Assembly (NCBI GenBank): GCA_000961655.1
Contig: LADR01000070.1
Location: 1-64,000, forward strand
DNA: 64,000 bases
Direction: 5' to 3'
From: Desulfatitalea sp. BRH_c12
GTDB lineage: Bacteria > Desulfobacterota > Desulfobacteria > Desulfobacterales > Desulfosarcinaceae
In this document: positions 52,744 through 62,162 of the stretch, piece after piece
Layout of the letters: each line of letters opens with the position of its first letter
Numbering within the stretch: position 1 is the first letter of the stretch
Translations under genes and position numbers: made by a program
The notes under the pieces: generated by a model
Told to the model about the DNA's origin: nothing
The model's database searches: none
The model's input: only the letters and a program-made list of their open reading frames with translations

Positions 52744-54018
52744 ATGCATATCTCGGCCGTCTTCCAAGCTGTTCCAATATCAGACCCCCAACGGGATTCC
52801 AGCGGATTTGCCGATCTGCATCCCGGAGACCGCCTGGTCGGTCGGGTGCTGCGTTTGGAGGCCGATGGCCGTGCACTCATCGATTTAGGTTCTTTTCGCG
52901 CGATGGCCCAAACTGCCGTTCCCGTTACAGTCGGACAAAAGCTTTCCCTGACGGTCGTCCGCATGGGGACCCCCATCGAGCTCCGTATGGCGGTGACGGC
53001 GGCGCCCACGGCTACTGCTGCTGTACCCAAAATGGACTGGACTGTCCTGATGCCTTCCGATGTTCGCCACAAAACGGTCGAAACGATCGACCGGCTGCTG
53101 GCAATGCCAACCGTTTCACATGCGCTTGCCGGAAAAACGTTCGGTAGCGCCGGGTCACGCGTCGGTGCAGGGTCCAACCCGATAGCCAGAGCGGCGCAAG
53201 GAGTATCCTCCTCGCCCCTAGTGTCCGGGGAACCGACGACCGACCAGGTGCGCAATGCCTTGGTGCAACTTAAAACGCTTCTGGCGCCCGGGCAGCCTGA
53301 ATCTCCGGCGGGGCAACTGGCGCAATGGGTGCGCACGACCGTGGAAGACAGCGGGATCCTGTTCGAAATCAAACTGGCCGAAGAAATCGAAAAAAATGGT
53401 CAGTCCAAAACCGATTCCGGCACCGACGCTTACCAAAACGTGCACCGGATAGTGGCCCGCGATCTGAAAGCACAATTGCTGATTTTAAAATCATTTTTGG
53501 GGTCCGGGGTCGAACCCGTTGCCCCTGCCGTGGACAAATCCGGGGATATTGCGCATTTGCGGCAAACCGTCGCTCATTTGCTGTCGAATGTCGACCAGCA
53601 GCAAGAACTGGTGGTGCGTCAAGCTGGCAAGCAGGATATCTTCCAGGTTTTTTCCCACGTGCTCCCCATACAGGAACAGCCCCAGCCCCTTCATTTGAAG
53701 GTATATTACCCTAAAAAGAGCCAAGACCGGCATGCCGGCCCGCAGCATCGCATCGCCTTGTTGCTGGAGATGGATCGTTTAGGCCCGGTGCGGATCGATC
53801 TGGCCATGGTCGAAAAGCAGTTGCGCATCGCGTTTTTTCTGAGCGATACTGACACCCAGGCGTTTTTCGCCGAAAAGGCCGGGGCGGTCGCGGATGCGCT
53901 CGCGGGTTTCTTCGAATCGGTTCGGGTGGAAACCCATGTTTCCCGGGAGAAGATAACCCAGTTCGAACAGGAGGATCTCAGTGAGACCCCGGTGGGAAGG
54001 ATCGACCTGAAAGCATGA
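52744..54018 (+). CDS. FliK-like flagellar hook-length control protein homolog
   Basis: A 424-residue protein. An OB-like N-terminal segment (GDRLVGRVLRLEADGRALIDLGSFRAMAQ) precedes a long, Ala/Pro-variable middle and a C-terminal domain (about 300-424) with LLLEMDRLGPVRIDLAMVEKQLRIAFFL, resembling the FliK/HCP C-terminal domain. FliK measures hook length and switches export specificity through FlhB. This stand-alone type, often paired with an FlhB-tail protein, is found away from flagellar loci in many genomes. Its stop overlaps the next gene's ATG (ATGA at 54015-54018). A heptamer tract (CTTAACA repeated) precedes the start. Confidence 0.75.
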   Translation: MHISAVFQAVPISDPQRDSSGFADLHPGDRLVGRVLRLEADGRALIDLGSFRAMAQTAVPVTVGQKLSLTVVRMGTPIELRMAVTAAPTATAAVPKMDWTVLMPSDVRHKTVETIDRLLAMPTVSHALAGKTFGSAGSRVGAGSNPIARAAQGVSSSPLVSGEPTTDQVRNALVQLKTLLAPGQPESPAGQLAQWVRTTVEDSGILFEIKLAEEIEKNGQSKTDSGTDAYQNVHRIVARDLKAQLLILKSFLGSGVEPVAPAVDKSGDIAHLRQTVAHLLSNVDQQQELVVRQAGKQDIFQVFSHVLPIQEQPQPLHLKVYYPKKSQDRHAGPQHRIALLLEMDRLGPVRIDLAMVEKQLRIAFFLSDTDTQAFFAEKAGAVADALAGFFESVRVETHVSREKITQFEQEDLSETPVGRIDLKA

Positions 54019-54281
54019 AAGACAAGGACCTCAAACGGGCGGCCGCCTTACGGTATGACCAGACCCGCGATAATGCGCCCAAAATTCTGGCAAAAGGGCG
54101 CGGCAAGATCGCTGAGCGGATCGTCGCCGCGGCCCGTGAACACAATATTCCGTTGGTGGAAGACCGCAACCTGGTCCAAATTCTGGAAACTTTGGATTTG
54201 AACACTGAAATCCCCGCTGAACTGTACCAGGCCGTTTCCGAGGTGCTGGTATTTGTTTATCGCATGAACCGAGACCGATGA
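54015..54281 (+). CDS. FlhB C-terminal-domain-like protein
   Basis: An 88-residue cytoplasmic protein homologous to the C-terminal domain of FlhB/YscU export-gate proteins: AAALRYDQTRDNAPKILAKGRGKIAERIVAAAREHNIPLVEDRNLVQILETLDL. The usual NPTH autocleavage site is absent, and the membrane part is missing, so this is the stand-alone FlhB2 type. It is coupled to the FliK-like gene upstream and to recB downstream (ATGA-type overlap at 54278). A switch or chaperone role in export is possible but unproven. Confidence 0.85.
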   Translation: MKDKDLKRAAALRYDQTRDNAPKILAKGRGKIAERIVAAAREHNIPLVEDRNLVQILETLDLNTEIPAELYQAVSEVLVFVYRMNRDR

Positions 54282-57200
54282 CACCGTTTGACCTTCAGCA
54301 GGCTCCCCTGGAAGGCGTCCATCTGATCGAGGCGGGCGCCGGAACCGGCAAGACATACACGATTACCGGACTGTACCTGCGTTTGATCGTCGAGCGCAAT
54401 CTGACGGTCGATCAGATTTTGGTGGTGACCTATACCAAGGCCGCCACTGAAGAGTTGAAAAGCCGTATCCGTGCCAAATTGCTGTCCGCCAAAGCGGCCC
54501 TGTCAAAAAGCGGTACCGCGGATGCGATGATCGCGGCCATGATCCAACCGGAAAGCGATCCCTCCGAAGCGATGCAGCGCATTCAGGACGCCCTGATCGA
54601 TTTCGACCGCGCTGCCATATTTACCATTCACGGCTTTTGTCAGCGGGTTTTGAATCATTTCGCATTTGAAACAGGCCACCTGTTCGAGGCTGAGCTGGTC
54701 CAGGAAATGCAGCCGCTTGTTCAGGAAGTGGCTGACGATTTCTGGCGGCGCCATATCAGTCGCGCGCCGGCGGAACTGGTGCGGTATGTGCTGAAACAGG
54801 CACGCGGACCGGAGGCGCTGGCCAAGTTATGCGCCCAACATCGTTTTGCGCAGGTGCAGGTGATCCCGGCACCAGTTAAACCTTCGCTGCGCGCCATCAG
54901 CGATTGGCGCCGCATTTGTGCGCAGATTCGCAGCATGTGGCCCGGCGTTCGCGCGGAGGCGATCCGCCTGCTCTCGGCCGAAGGCTTGACGGCGGTCAAA
55001 TATGGAAAATGTGAACCGGATGCCGCATGCCCTTCCATGACGCAACGGCAAATCGCCCTGATGGCACTGGTTGCCGCCATGGATCACTGGGAGGGCACCT
55101 ATCCGCTTTTCGAGCGTTTCGACCGGTTCTGCCAGGTATGTATCGTCAAGGCTACCAAAAAGAAACACGTCGCCCCCACGCATCCGTTTTTCGAATTGTG
55201 TGATCACGCCCTGGATTGCCAGGCGACCATGGATCGCCAGTTGGCCGAGTATTGGCGCTACCTGAAAGTGCGCCTGCTGGCTGAGCTGCGCCAACGGCTC
55301 GATCTGAAAAAAACGCGTGACAATATCCTCTTTTTCGATGACTTGCTGCTGCAGGTGCATGCCGCTTTGCAGGGGGTTCAGCGCGACGGTTTGGTCCAGG
55401 CCATCCAGAAGCAATACCGCGCCGGCCTGGTCGATGAATTTCAGGACACCGACAGCCTCCAGTATGACATTTTTACACAGCTCTTTACCGGCGGCCAGTC
55501 GTTGCTGTTCATGATCGGTGATCCCAAGCAAGCGATCTACAGTTTTCGAGGCGCGGACATTTTTTCATACATGCGCGCCCGCGAGCAAGCCGCCACCCAT
55601 TACACCTTGACGCGGAACTGGCGTGCGACGCCGGCGCTGATTCAGGCTTTGAATGCTTTTTTCGGGAACCGTGCACGGCCGTTCGGATATGAACAGATTC
55701 CATACGAGCAAGCCGTCGCCGGCCGTGATGCCGCCCGTCCCGCATCTGGCCCGTTTCATTTGTGGTATCTGACCCGTGGCAACCAGGACGGCCCCAAAAA
55801 GCCGGTCGCACAACAAACAGCCATCCCTGACATCGTCAGGGCCGTGGCCGCCCGCATCGTGACATTGCTGAGCGACCCGTCGCAGCCCCTGGCGCCCGGC
55901 AGCATCGCCGTGTTGACGCGCACGCACCGGCAAGCCCAGGTGATGAAAAATGCTTTGGCGCGGCTGCGGGTGCCGGCGGTCCTGCACAGCGCCGGTAGTG
56001 TTTTTGATTCGCTAGAAGCCGCCGAACTGGCTCTGGTGCTTCATGCGGTAGCCATGCCGGCCGATTCCCGTCGCGTGCGTGCGGCGCTGAGCGGAAATTT
56101 GTTCGGTGCGTCCGCGCAGGCACTGTGTGACTCAGTCGAAACCCCTGGCGATGCCTGGCAGCAACGCTGGGCGGTCTTCGAGCAGTATCATCAGCTCTGG
56201 ACGCGCCATGGGTTTTACCGCATGTTCAGCCGTCTGATGGTCCAGGAGCACGTGCGTGGCCGCTTACTGGCCCTGCCCGATGGTGAACGGCGTTTGACCA
56301 ATGTGCTGCATCTGGCCGAATTGCTGCACCAGGCATCGGTTGAATCGCAACTCGGACCGGAGGGGCTGTTGAAATGGTTTGCGCGCTGCCGGCGCGAGGC
56401 CAACGGCGGCGAAGATGAGCAAAAGCTGCGCCTGGAAAGCGATGCGCGTGCGGTGCGTATCATCACCATCCACAAAAGCAAGGGATTGCAATTCGATGTC
56501 GTCTTCTGTCCATTTACCTGGGCAGGGGCCAAAGTAGACGACGAGTTGGTTGCTTTCCACGACCCGGACCGCCTTGCGCAACCGACGCTGGCGATCGGTC
56601 CTGGCATCGCGCCCAAACACCGTGAGTGGGGTCTGGAAGAGGCTTTGGCGGAAAACCTCAGGTTGTTGTATGTGGCCGTCACCCGTGCGCGTCAGAGCTG
56701 TTACCTGGTGTGGGGCGCAATCAAAGGCGCCGAGCTTTCGGCGCCGGCTTATTTGCTGCACGGCCCGTCGGATTCCGATCCGGCCGGAAGTTGGACGGCC
56801 CCTTTGAAGACCAAGATGGCCGCCCTGACCGATGAGCAGATGATCGCCGAACTGAATGCATTGGCCGCGGCATCCGAAGGCACCATTGAGGTGGCCGCGA
56901 TGCCGTCCCCGGATGTCGCACCCTATACCAACCCATACGAAGATCAGGGCGAATTGACCCAACGGGAATTCCGCGGAGCCATCGATACGCGTTGGCGCAT
57001 CAGCAGTTTTTCGGCCCTGGTCGCTCAAACCGCGAATGCGCAGGGGGAGTTTCCCGACCGGGAAGGATCCACCCGTCTCACGCCCGCGCGGGAGATTGCC
57101 AACAGTGCGATGGAACATCTGTTTGGATTTCCCAAAGGCGCGCAGGCCGGCCTTTTTTTTCACGATCTTCTGGAACACTGGGATCATTGCGGCAACGATG

Positions 57201-57874
57201 CCACTGAAAGACAACGCCTGGTAGCCGCCAAGCTACAGGCCCACCGGTTTGCACGGGAGTGGCAGGCGGCGATCGATTGTTTTCTGGTGAATCTGGCCCG
57301 TGTGCGTCTGCCGGCCGGCACCGGCGACCATACTTTTTCGCTGGCCGACGTGGCGCCTGGGCAGCGCGTCAATGAAATGGAATTTTTCTTTCCATTAAAG
57401 CAATTTAATGTCGACACCCTAAAGCATATTTTTAAAGAGAAAGGGGCGTCGCTGTTTGCCGATGGTCACGTACAACATCTCGATCGATTGAACTTTGCAC
57501 CCCTGCAAGGATTCATGAAGGGCTATATCGATATGGTCTGCGCCCATAACGGCCGTTATTACCTGGTTGACTGGAAGTCCAATTACCTGGGAGATACTTG
57601 GGAAGACTATGGCTGGGACCGGCTCGATACCGTCATGGCCGAATCATTCTATTTCCTGCAGTCCCATCTGTATGCGCTGGCATTGGATCTGCTGCTGCGC
57701 CGGAAGATTGCGGATTACGATTACAAACGGCATTTCGGCGGTGTTTTTTATCTTTTCCTGCGTGGCATTCAAGGTGAACATGCGTCCACAGGCATTCATC
57801 ATAGTGTTCCCGAGGCTGAACTGATAGCGGCTCTGAACGAAGGATTGATGCCACCATCGGTTTTACACCTTTAG
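54278..57874 (+). CDS. recB: Exodeoxyribonuclease V beta subunit RecB
   Basis: A 1198-residue UvrD-type helicase-nuclease. Walker A is EAGAGTGKTYTITGLY (about 18-32), then VVTYTKAATEEL, Walker B region LVDEFQDTDSLQYDIF, GDPKQAIYSFRGAD, ITIHKSKGLQFDVVFCPF and LLYVAVTRARQSCYLVW. The C-terminal nuclease has GLFFHDLLEHWD, GYIDMVCAHNGRYYLVDWKSNYLGD (Asp and DWK catalytic motif) and a final YLFLRG. It unwinds and resects DNA ends for recombination as part of RecBCD. recC, usually just upstream, is absent here; the start overlaps the FlhB-tail gene. Confidence 0.95.
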   Translation: MTPFDLQQAPLEGVHLIEAGAGTGKTYTITGLYLRLIVERNLTVDQILVVTYTKAATEELKSRIRAKLLSAKAALSKSGTADAMIAAMIQPESDPSEAMQRIQDALIDFDRAAIFTIHGFCQRVLNHFAFETGHLFEAELVQEMQPLVQEVADDFWRRHISRAPAELVRYVLKQARGPEALAKLCAQHRFAQVQVIPAPVKPSLRAISDWRRICAQIRSMWPGVRAEAIRLLSAEGLTAVKYGKCEPDAACPSMTQRQIALMALVAAMDHWEGTYPLFERFDRFCQVCIVKATKKKHVAPTHPFFELCDHALDCQATMDRQLAEYWRYLKVRLLAELRQRLDLKKTRDNILFFDDLLLQVHAALQGVQRDGLVQAIQKQYRAGLVDEFQDTDSLQYDIFTQLFTGGQSLLFMIGDPKQAIYSFRGADIFSYMRAREQAATHYTLTRNWRATPALIQALNAFFGNRARPFGYEQIPYEQAVAGRDAARPASGPFHLWYLTRGNQDGPKKPVAQQTAIPDIVRAVAARIVTLLSDPSQPLAPGSIAVLTRTHRQAQVMKNALARLRVPAVLHSAGSVFDSLEAAELALVLHAVAMPADSRRVRAALSGNLFGASAQALCDSVETPGDAWQQRWAVFEQYHQLWTRHGFYRMFSRLMVQEHVRGRLLALPDGERRLTNVLHLAELLHQASVESQLGPEGLLKWFARCRREANGGEDEQKLRLESDARAVRIITIHKSKGLQFDVVFCPFTWAGAKVDDELVAFHDPDRLAQPTLAIGPGIAPKHREWGLEEALAENLRLLYVAVTRARQSCYLVWGAIKGAELSAPAYLLHGPSDSDPAGSWTAPLKTKMAALTDEQMIAELNALAAASEGTIEVAAMPSPDVAPYTNPYEDQGELTQREFRGAIDTRWRISSFSALVAQTANAQGEFPDREGSTRLTPAREIANSAMEHLFGFPKGAQAGLFFHDLLEHWDHCGNDATERQRLVAAKLQAHRFAREWQAAIDCFLVNLARVRLPAGTGDHTFSLADVAPGQRVNEMEFFFPLKQFNVDTLKHIFKEKGASLFADGHVQHLDRLNFAPLQGFMKGYIDMVCAHNGRYYLVDWKSNYLGDTWEDYGWDRLDTVMAESFYFLQSHLYALALDLLLRRKIADYDYKRHFGGVFYLFLRGIQGEHASTGIHHSVPEAELIAALNEGLMPPSVLHL

Positions 57875-57875
57875 C

Positions 57876-57948
57876 CTCACTTGAGCGAAATGGCGTGTGG
57901 CGCGGACCACCCGCCCGGATCACCGGCGTTTGGAACCCGAAAGTTGAA
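57876..57948 (+). repeat. 73-bp dispersed repeat, copy 2 (between recB and recD)
   Basis: Matches the minus-strand reading of 9179-9251 at 70 of 73 positions. It begins two bases after the recB stop and fills about half of the 156-bp recB-recD gap. recBCD genes usually overlap or nearly touch, so an insertion here is plausible. Confidence 0.75.
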
Positions 57949-58030
57949 TTAATACACAGTTAACAATTATTACGGATCACTATTCCCGCTTCTGGCGAAT
58001 AAATCCGTAATTAGAAACGCAAACGAATTT

Positions 58031-59884
58031 ATGGCCTCTATCAATCTGACCACATTGTATGAAAATCAAACGATCGATGCGATTGATTGGACGTTTGCCC
58101 GTACGATAGTGCGACTGGGTGGGTGCGATGATCCCTGGGTCGGTTTGGCCGCTGCGTTGGTAAGCCGATCCGCGTCCAATGGACATGTTTGCCTCGATTT
58201 GGCGGCGGTTTCGCGACAGGATCCGCAAACAGCCGACCTAGCGACTGCCATGCTGACGTCGATGTCATCCGGTCAGTTGCGCGAGCGCCTGCAGTCCTGC
58301 GCAGCCGTGGGTGGGCCGGGCGACTTCTGCCCACTGATTCTGGATGGATCGCGACTCTATTTACACCGCTATTTCCGCTACGAGCAGGATCTGGCCAAAA
58401 TGATTTTGGCGCGCTGCGCACCGGTGGCTTTGTTCGACGATGAGCCGCGCTTGAACGCCACCCTTTCACAGCTCTTTGCCGATCCCCACAGCAGCCAGGC
58501 ACGGGCGGCGCGTCTGGCCGCCACCCGCCGCTTCGGCGTCATATCGGGTGGGCCCGGCACAGGCAAAACGTACACGATTGCTAAGATTATCCTGCTGCTG
58601 CAAACCTTGCACCAGCAATCCCCGTTGAAGATTTCGCTGGCGGCGCCCACCGGCAAAGCCGCGGCGCGAATGCAGGCGGCGGTCGAGGCCCTTTTGAATG
58701 AGCAGGATATCGCGGGGGCGGCCCAAGTGGGTGTGCAGAGTGCGCAAACGCTTCACCGCCTGCTCGGGTATATGCCCTCTGCGGCAAAATTTCGCTATGA
58801 CGCCGAACACCCGCTGCCCGCCGATCTGGTCATCGTGGATGAGGCCTCAATGGTCGATCTGGCCCTGATGTACCGGCTGATGATCGCAATACCACCTCGG
58901 GGGCGTCTGATCCTCGTGGGCGACAAGGATCAGCTCGCTTCCGTCGAAGCGGGCGCGGTGCTGGGCGATATCTGTCATGGTGTTCGTCCGGGCAATGAAC
59001 CGGAAACCATCGATGCCGATCAAAAAGCCGGTTTCGCGAAAGCTGCGCCTGGCGCGCACCTGTTGGCCCAGCACGTTGCTGTGCTCGCCCGCAGTTACCG
59101 TTTTGACGCCGAGGGCGGCATCGGTGCCTTGAGCCGATCGATCAACGCAGGCGACGCGCGCAAGGTTCTGGCGCTGCTTGCCGATGAACGGCAGTCGGCC
59201 ATTGTATTGCGGCCACTTTCCGCATGGGCTGCATATGCCCCGCAGCTCGAAAAGGAGATCATGACGGCCGTTGGACCGTTGTTCGATTGCGATGACCCAG
59301 CTACCGCGTTCGCCTTGTTAAACCGGTTCAAGATCCTTAGCGCCGTGCGCAAGGGGCCATTCGGGGTCGAGAGCATGAACATCCTGGTGGAACAGATTTT
59401 GCGGCGCAACGGGCGCATTCCTCTCTTCCCGTCATCGGCGGACGGGTATCCCAGCCGGCCCGTCATGATCACGCGCAATGACTATTTTCATGGATTGTTC
59501 AATGGTGACGTCGGGATCACCATGCGTACGGCCGCTGGGGGGGGCGATGACCTGCAGGTTGTTTTTCCCGATCGCGATGGTGGCGTCAAACGCCTGACCC
59601 CCCAGCAATTGCCCGAACACCAGACGGTTTATGCCATGACCATTCACAAAAGCCAGGGATCTGAGTTCGAGGATGTCATGATTGTGCTGCCCGATGAAGA
59701 CAGCCCGCTGCTGACGCGCGAGCTGATCTATACGGCTGTTACGCGGGCGCGCCGTTCAATCACGCTCTGGGCCGAACCCGCGCTGCTGGCAAAGGCGGTT
59801 GAACGTCCCATCGAAAGATCGTCCGGATTGAAAGACGCCCTTTGGCCGAGCTACTGGTCTGCAGAGAACAACATTTCCAGATAG
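58031..59884 (+). CDS. recD: Exodeoxyribonuclease V alpha subunit RecD
   Basis: A 617-residue SF1 5'-3' helicase. Motifs: GVISGGPGTGKTYTIAKI (Walker A, about 172-190), AAPTGKAAARMQ, LHRLLGY, LVIVDEASMVDLALM (II), LILVGDKDQLASVEAGAVLGDI (III), and the C-terminal UvrD-like TIHKSQGSEFEDVMIVLP and LIYTAVTRARRSITLW. It is the fast helicase of RecBCD. No strong ribosome site precedes the ATG. Its 3' end overlaps the convergent pgi by 34 nt. Confidence 0.94.
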   Translation: MASINLTTLYENQTIDAIDWTFARTIVRLGGCDDPWVGLAAALVSRSASNGHVCLDLAAVSRQDPQTADLATAMLTSMSSGQLRERLQSCAAVGGPGDFCPLILDGSRLYLHRYFRYEQDLAKMILARCAPVALFDDEPRLNATLSQLFADPHSSQARAARLAATRRFGVISGGPGTGKTYTIAKIILLLQTLHQQSPLKISLAAPTGKAAARMQAAVEALLNEQDIAGAAQVGVQSAQTLHRLLGYMPSAAKFRYDAEHPLPADLVIVDEASMVDLALMYRLMIAIPPRGRLILVGDKDQLASVEAGAVLGDICHGVRPGNEPETIDADQKAGFAKAAPGAHLLAQHVAVLARSYRFDAEGGIGALSRSINAGDARKVLALLADERQSAIVLRPLSAWAAYAPQLEKEIMTAVGPLFDCDDPATAFALLNRFKILSAVRKGPFGVESMNILVEQILRRNGRIPLFPSSADGYPSRPVMITRNDYFHGLFNGDVGITMRTAAGGGDDLQVVFPDRDGGVKRLTPQQLPEHQTVYAMTIHKSQGSEFEDVMIVLPDEDSPLLTRELIYTAVTRARRSITLWAEPALLAKAVERPIERSSGLKDALWPSYWSAENNISR

Positions 59885-61473
59885 GCCCGCGAAATCGGAT
59901 CCGTTCCAGCAAAGTCATATCCAGGCTGATCGTTTTTGCGAGCCATCTCACTTCTCAGGCTGTCGGCAACGGTTTTTCCCAGTTCGACCCCGAACTGATC
60001 GAACGAATTGACCCCCCAGATAAATCCTTCATACACGGTACGGGCCTCATAGAAGCTGAGCAGCCGACCGATATTTTCGGGGGCAAGGTCGTCCAGGACG
60101 ATGGTGGATGAGGGGCGGTTGCCGTCGAAGTGCCGCGCTTTGTCTGCATGGTCGCGCCCGACGGCCAGAGCGCGCGCCTGGGCCAGCAGGTTGGCCCAAA
60201 GCTCCTGGTGATTGGTCACCCCTTTGGAGCGTGCCTGATATTGGGTGTGTTGCGGGGTGCGTACGCCGATAAAGTCGATCGGAAAGGGCTTGCCCTGGTG
60301 GGCCAGTTGGAAAAAGGAGTGCTGGGCGTTGGTGCCCGGTTCTCCGAAAATCACCACCCCGGCCGGTTCGGGCAGAAATGCGCCCGCGGTGTCCACCGCC
60401 TTGCCATTGCTCTCCATATTGAGTTGTTGCACATGGGGCGCTAATTTGGCCAGCGGCGAGGAGTAGGGGATGATGCCCTGCTGCTGGTAGCCCAGGTAAG
60501 TCGTATTCCAGACCGACAGCAAGGCCGCGATCAGCGGCAGGTTTTGCTCGACCGGCGCGTTCAAGGCATGCGCATCCATTTCGGCCGCGCCCTTGAGAAA
60601 AGCTTCGAAACGGTCGTACCCCAGCAAAAGGCTCAGGGGCACACCGCCCACGGCCGACGTGACGCTATAGCGGCCGCCGATGAAATCGAACATGTGAAAC
60701 GTCTGCAGCACGGGCCGGGACGGGTCGTCGCCTGGGCTGCCCTTGCTGGTGACCGTAATCATATGCCGGGATGGATCAAGTCCCTTGGCGCGCATGAACT
60801 GCTCGGCCTGAATCGTGTTGGCCGATGTCTCGGCGGTGGTGAAACTTTTGGAGATCACGACCCACAAGGTGGAAGGCGGGTCGATGGCAGCGGCGACCGC
60901 ACCGAAGTTGTCGATATCCACATTGGCCAGGTAGTGCAGGGTGATGTTGCGGTCGGCCAGGGCAGCCAGGGCCGTGGAGACAAATTCGGGCCCCAGGTAG
61001 GAACCGCCGATGCCGATGACCACCACATGGCGAAACGGTCGGCCATTGGCGCCGGTGATCTGGCCAGTGTGGACCTGCTCGCTGAAAAACTTGATTTGAT
61101 CGCGGACGCGACGGATTTCGGGCATCACATCGACGCCGTCCAGCACGACCGGATCGTCGGCGAAACTGCGTGCGGCTGTATGCAAAACAGCACGATTTTC
61201 GGTGACATTCAGCCGCTCGCCATGCATCATGCGGGCGAAGCGGTCACGCAGCGCCAGTTCCTGATCGAGCCCGAAAAGCAATTGTCGGGCTGAATTGTCT
61301 ATGCGCTGGCGCGAATAGTCCAGGAACAATCCGCCGCCCCGCACGCTATAGTGCTCCAGGCGATCGGCTGCCGTGATCAGGTTCTTCAAGTGCGCTTCGG
61401 GCCGCTGCATGGCTTTAGCCTGCAGTCGCAATTTTTCGTGTCGTTCGAGTTGATCCAGACGACTCGGAATCAT
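59851..61473 (-). CDS. pgi: Glucose-6-phosphate isomerase
   Basis: A 540-residue PGI interconverting glucose 6-phosphate and fructose 6-phosphate in the cytoplasm. Motifs: VVIGIGGSYLGPEFV, VISKSFTTAETSANT (phosphate loop), NMESNGKAVD with the catalytic Glu, GTNAQHSFFQLAHQG with the catalytic His, and FDQFGVELGK with the Lys near the C-terminus. Length and order match the long (E. coli-type) PGI. Monocistronic, convergent with recD. Confidence 0.95.
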   Translation of the reverse strand: MIPSRLDQLERHEKLRLQAKAMQRPEAHLKNLITAADRLEHYSVRGGGLFLDYSRQRIDNSARQLLFGLDQELALRDRFARMMHGERLNVTENRAVLHTAARSFADDPVVLDGVDVMPEIRRVRDQIKFFSEQVHTGQITGANGRPFRHVVVIGIGGSYLGPEFVSTALAALADRNITLHYLANVDIDNFGAVAAAIDPPSTLWVVISKSFTTAETSANTIQAEQFMRAKGLDPSRHMITVTSKGSPGDDPSRPVLQTFHMFDFIGGRYSVTSAVGGVPLSLLLGYDRFEAFLKGAAEMDAHALNAPVEQNLPLIAALLSVWNTTYLGYQQQGIIPYSSPLAKLAPHVQQLNMESNGKAVDTAGAFLPEPAGVVIFGEPGTNAQHSFFQLAHQGKPFPIDFIGVRTPQHTQYQARSKGVTNHQELWANLLAQARALAVGRDHADKARHFDGNRPSSTIVLDDLAPENIGRLLSFYEARTVYEGFIWGVNSFDQFGVELGKTVADSLRSEMARKNDQPGYDFAGTDPISRAYLEMLFSADQ

Positions 61474-61695
61474 ACTGCCTCCCCCTCGGTTACATTTTGA
61501 TGTTGCCGCACCTTTTTAGATTACGCGCCGCCTGCCGGCAAAGGTCTGCGTCGCGCGCAATGTGAGGGCCTGACCTGGCCATCTTTCGCATGTGACCCTG
61601 TGCCAATATAGGCGCATTGTCAAAAAGATCCAGAAATGCGTGGGGTCTTTGAAGAAAGAGACACGGAGCAGATCTACATGCGGTATCATAGGAGA

Positions 61696-61926
61696 CTATT
61701 TGCCGCGTCGGCTTTCCAGTTGTACTCTGAAGGATTCCATGGCCGAGTAGTTCCGCGTACAGGATATGCTCTGGGCCAGATACGTCTGGATGCGGTCCAG
61801 CGTGGCGCAATCATCTATGCAGCGAGGAAAACGATAATAAGTACCGCAGCTTCGGCAGGGGCTCTTAGACAGGTGCCCGACCTCATAATCCAGCTTTTTT
61901 TTGGTGTACGACTTGCGTTGATTCAT
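61696..61926 (-). CDS. Small Cys-rich protein (possible zinc or Fe-S binding)
   Basis: A 76-residue protein with Cys at 24, 27, 36, 40 and 56 (CRSC, CIDDC, SCTRN), arranged like a small metal-binding knuckle, within a basic helical context. AAAGGT is about 10 nt before the ATG at 61926, and no overlapping gene competes. No named family recognised. It stands alone between pgi and the acyl-CoA synthetase, both on the same strand. Confidence 0.55.
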   Translation of the reverse strand: MNQRKSYTKKKLDYEVGHLSKSPCRSCGTYYRFPRCIDDCATLDRIQTYLAQSISCTRNYSAMESFRVQLESRRGK

Positions 61927-62162
61927 CGATGGTACCTTTGATAGTGACTATTTGATGATTCAATCTATATCATTCCCGTTTGACCGAATCAATCACGGTT
62001 CCTGTCACTGAAAACATTTCACAGCATCGGGAACTTACGGGTTTGTTCAGGGTGGCCCATAGAGACGAAACGGACTGAAGGGACATTGGTAGCCGGTCCG
62101 CCCGGTCCATGTCGCTCGTTATTGTCTTTACCTTTCAGCGTGGGACACCCTGAAGTCTGCGA

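Noticed and set aside
61490-61810. 106-codon minus-strand open frame after pgi
   Set aside because: Overlaps the better-supported Cys-rich gene in another frame and lacks domain features.
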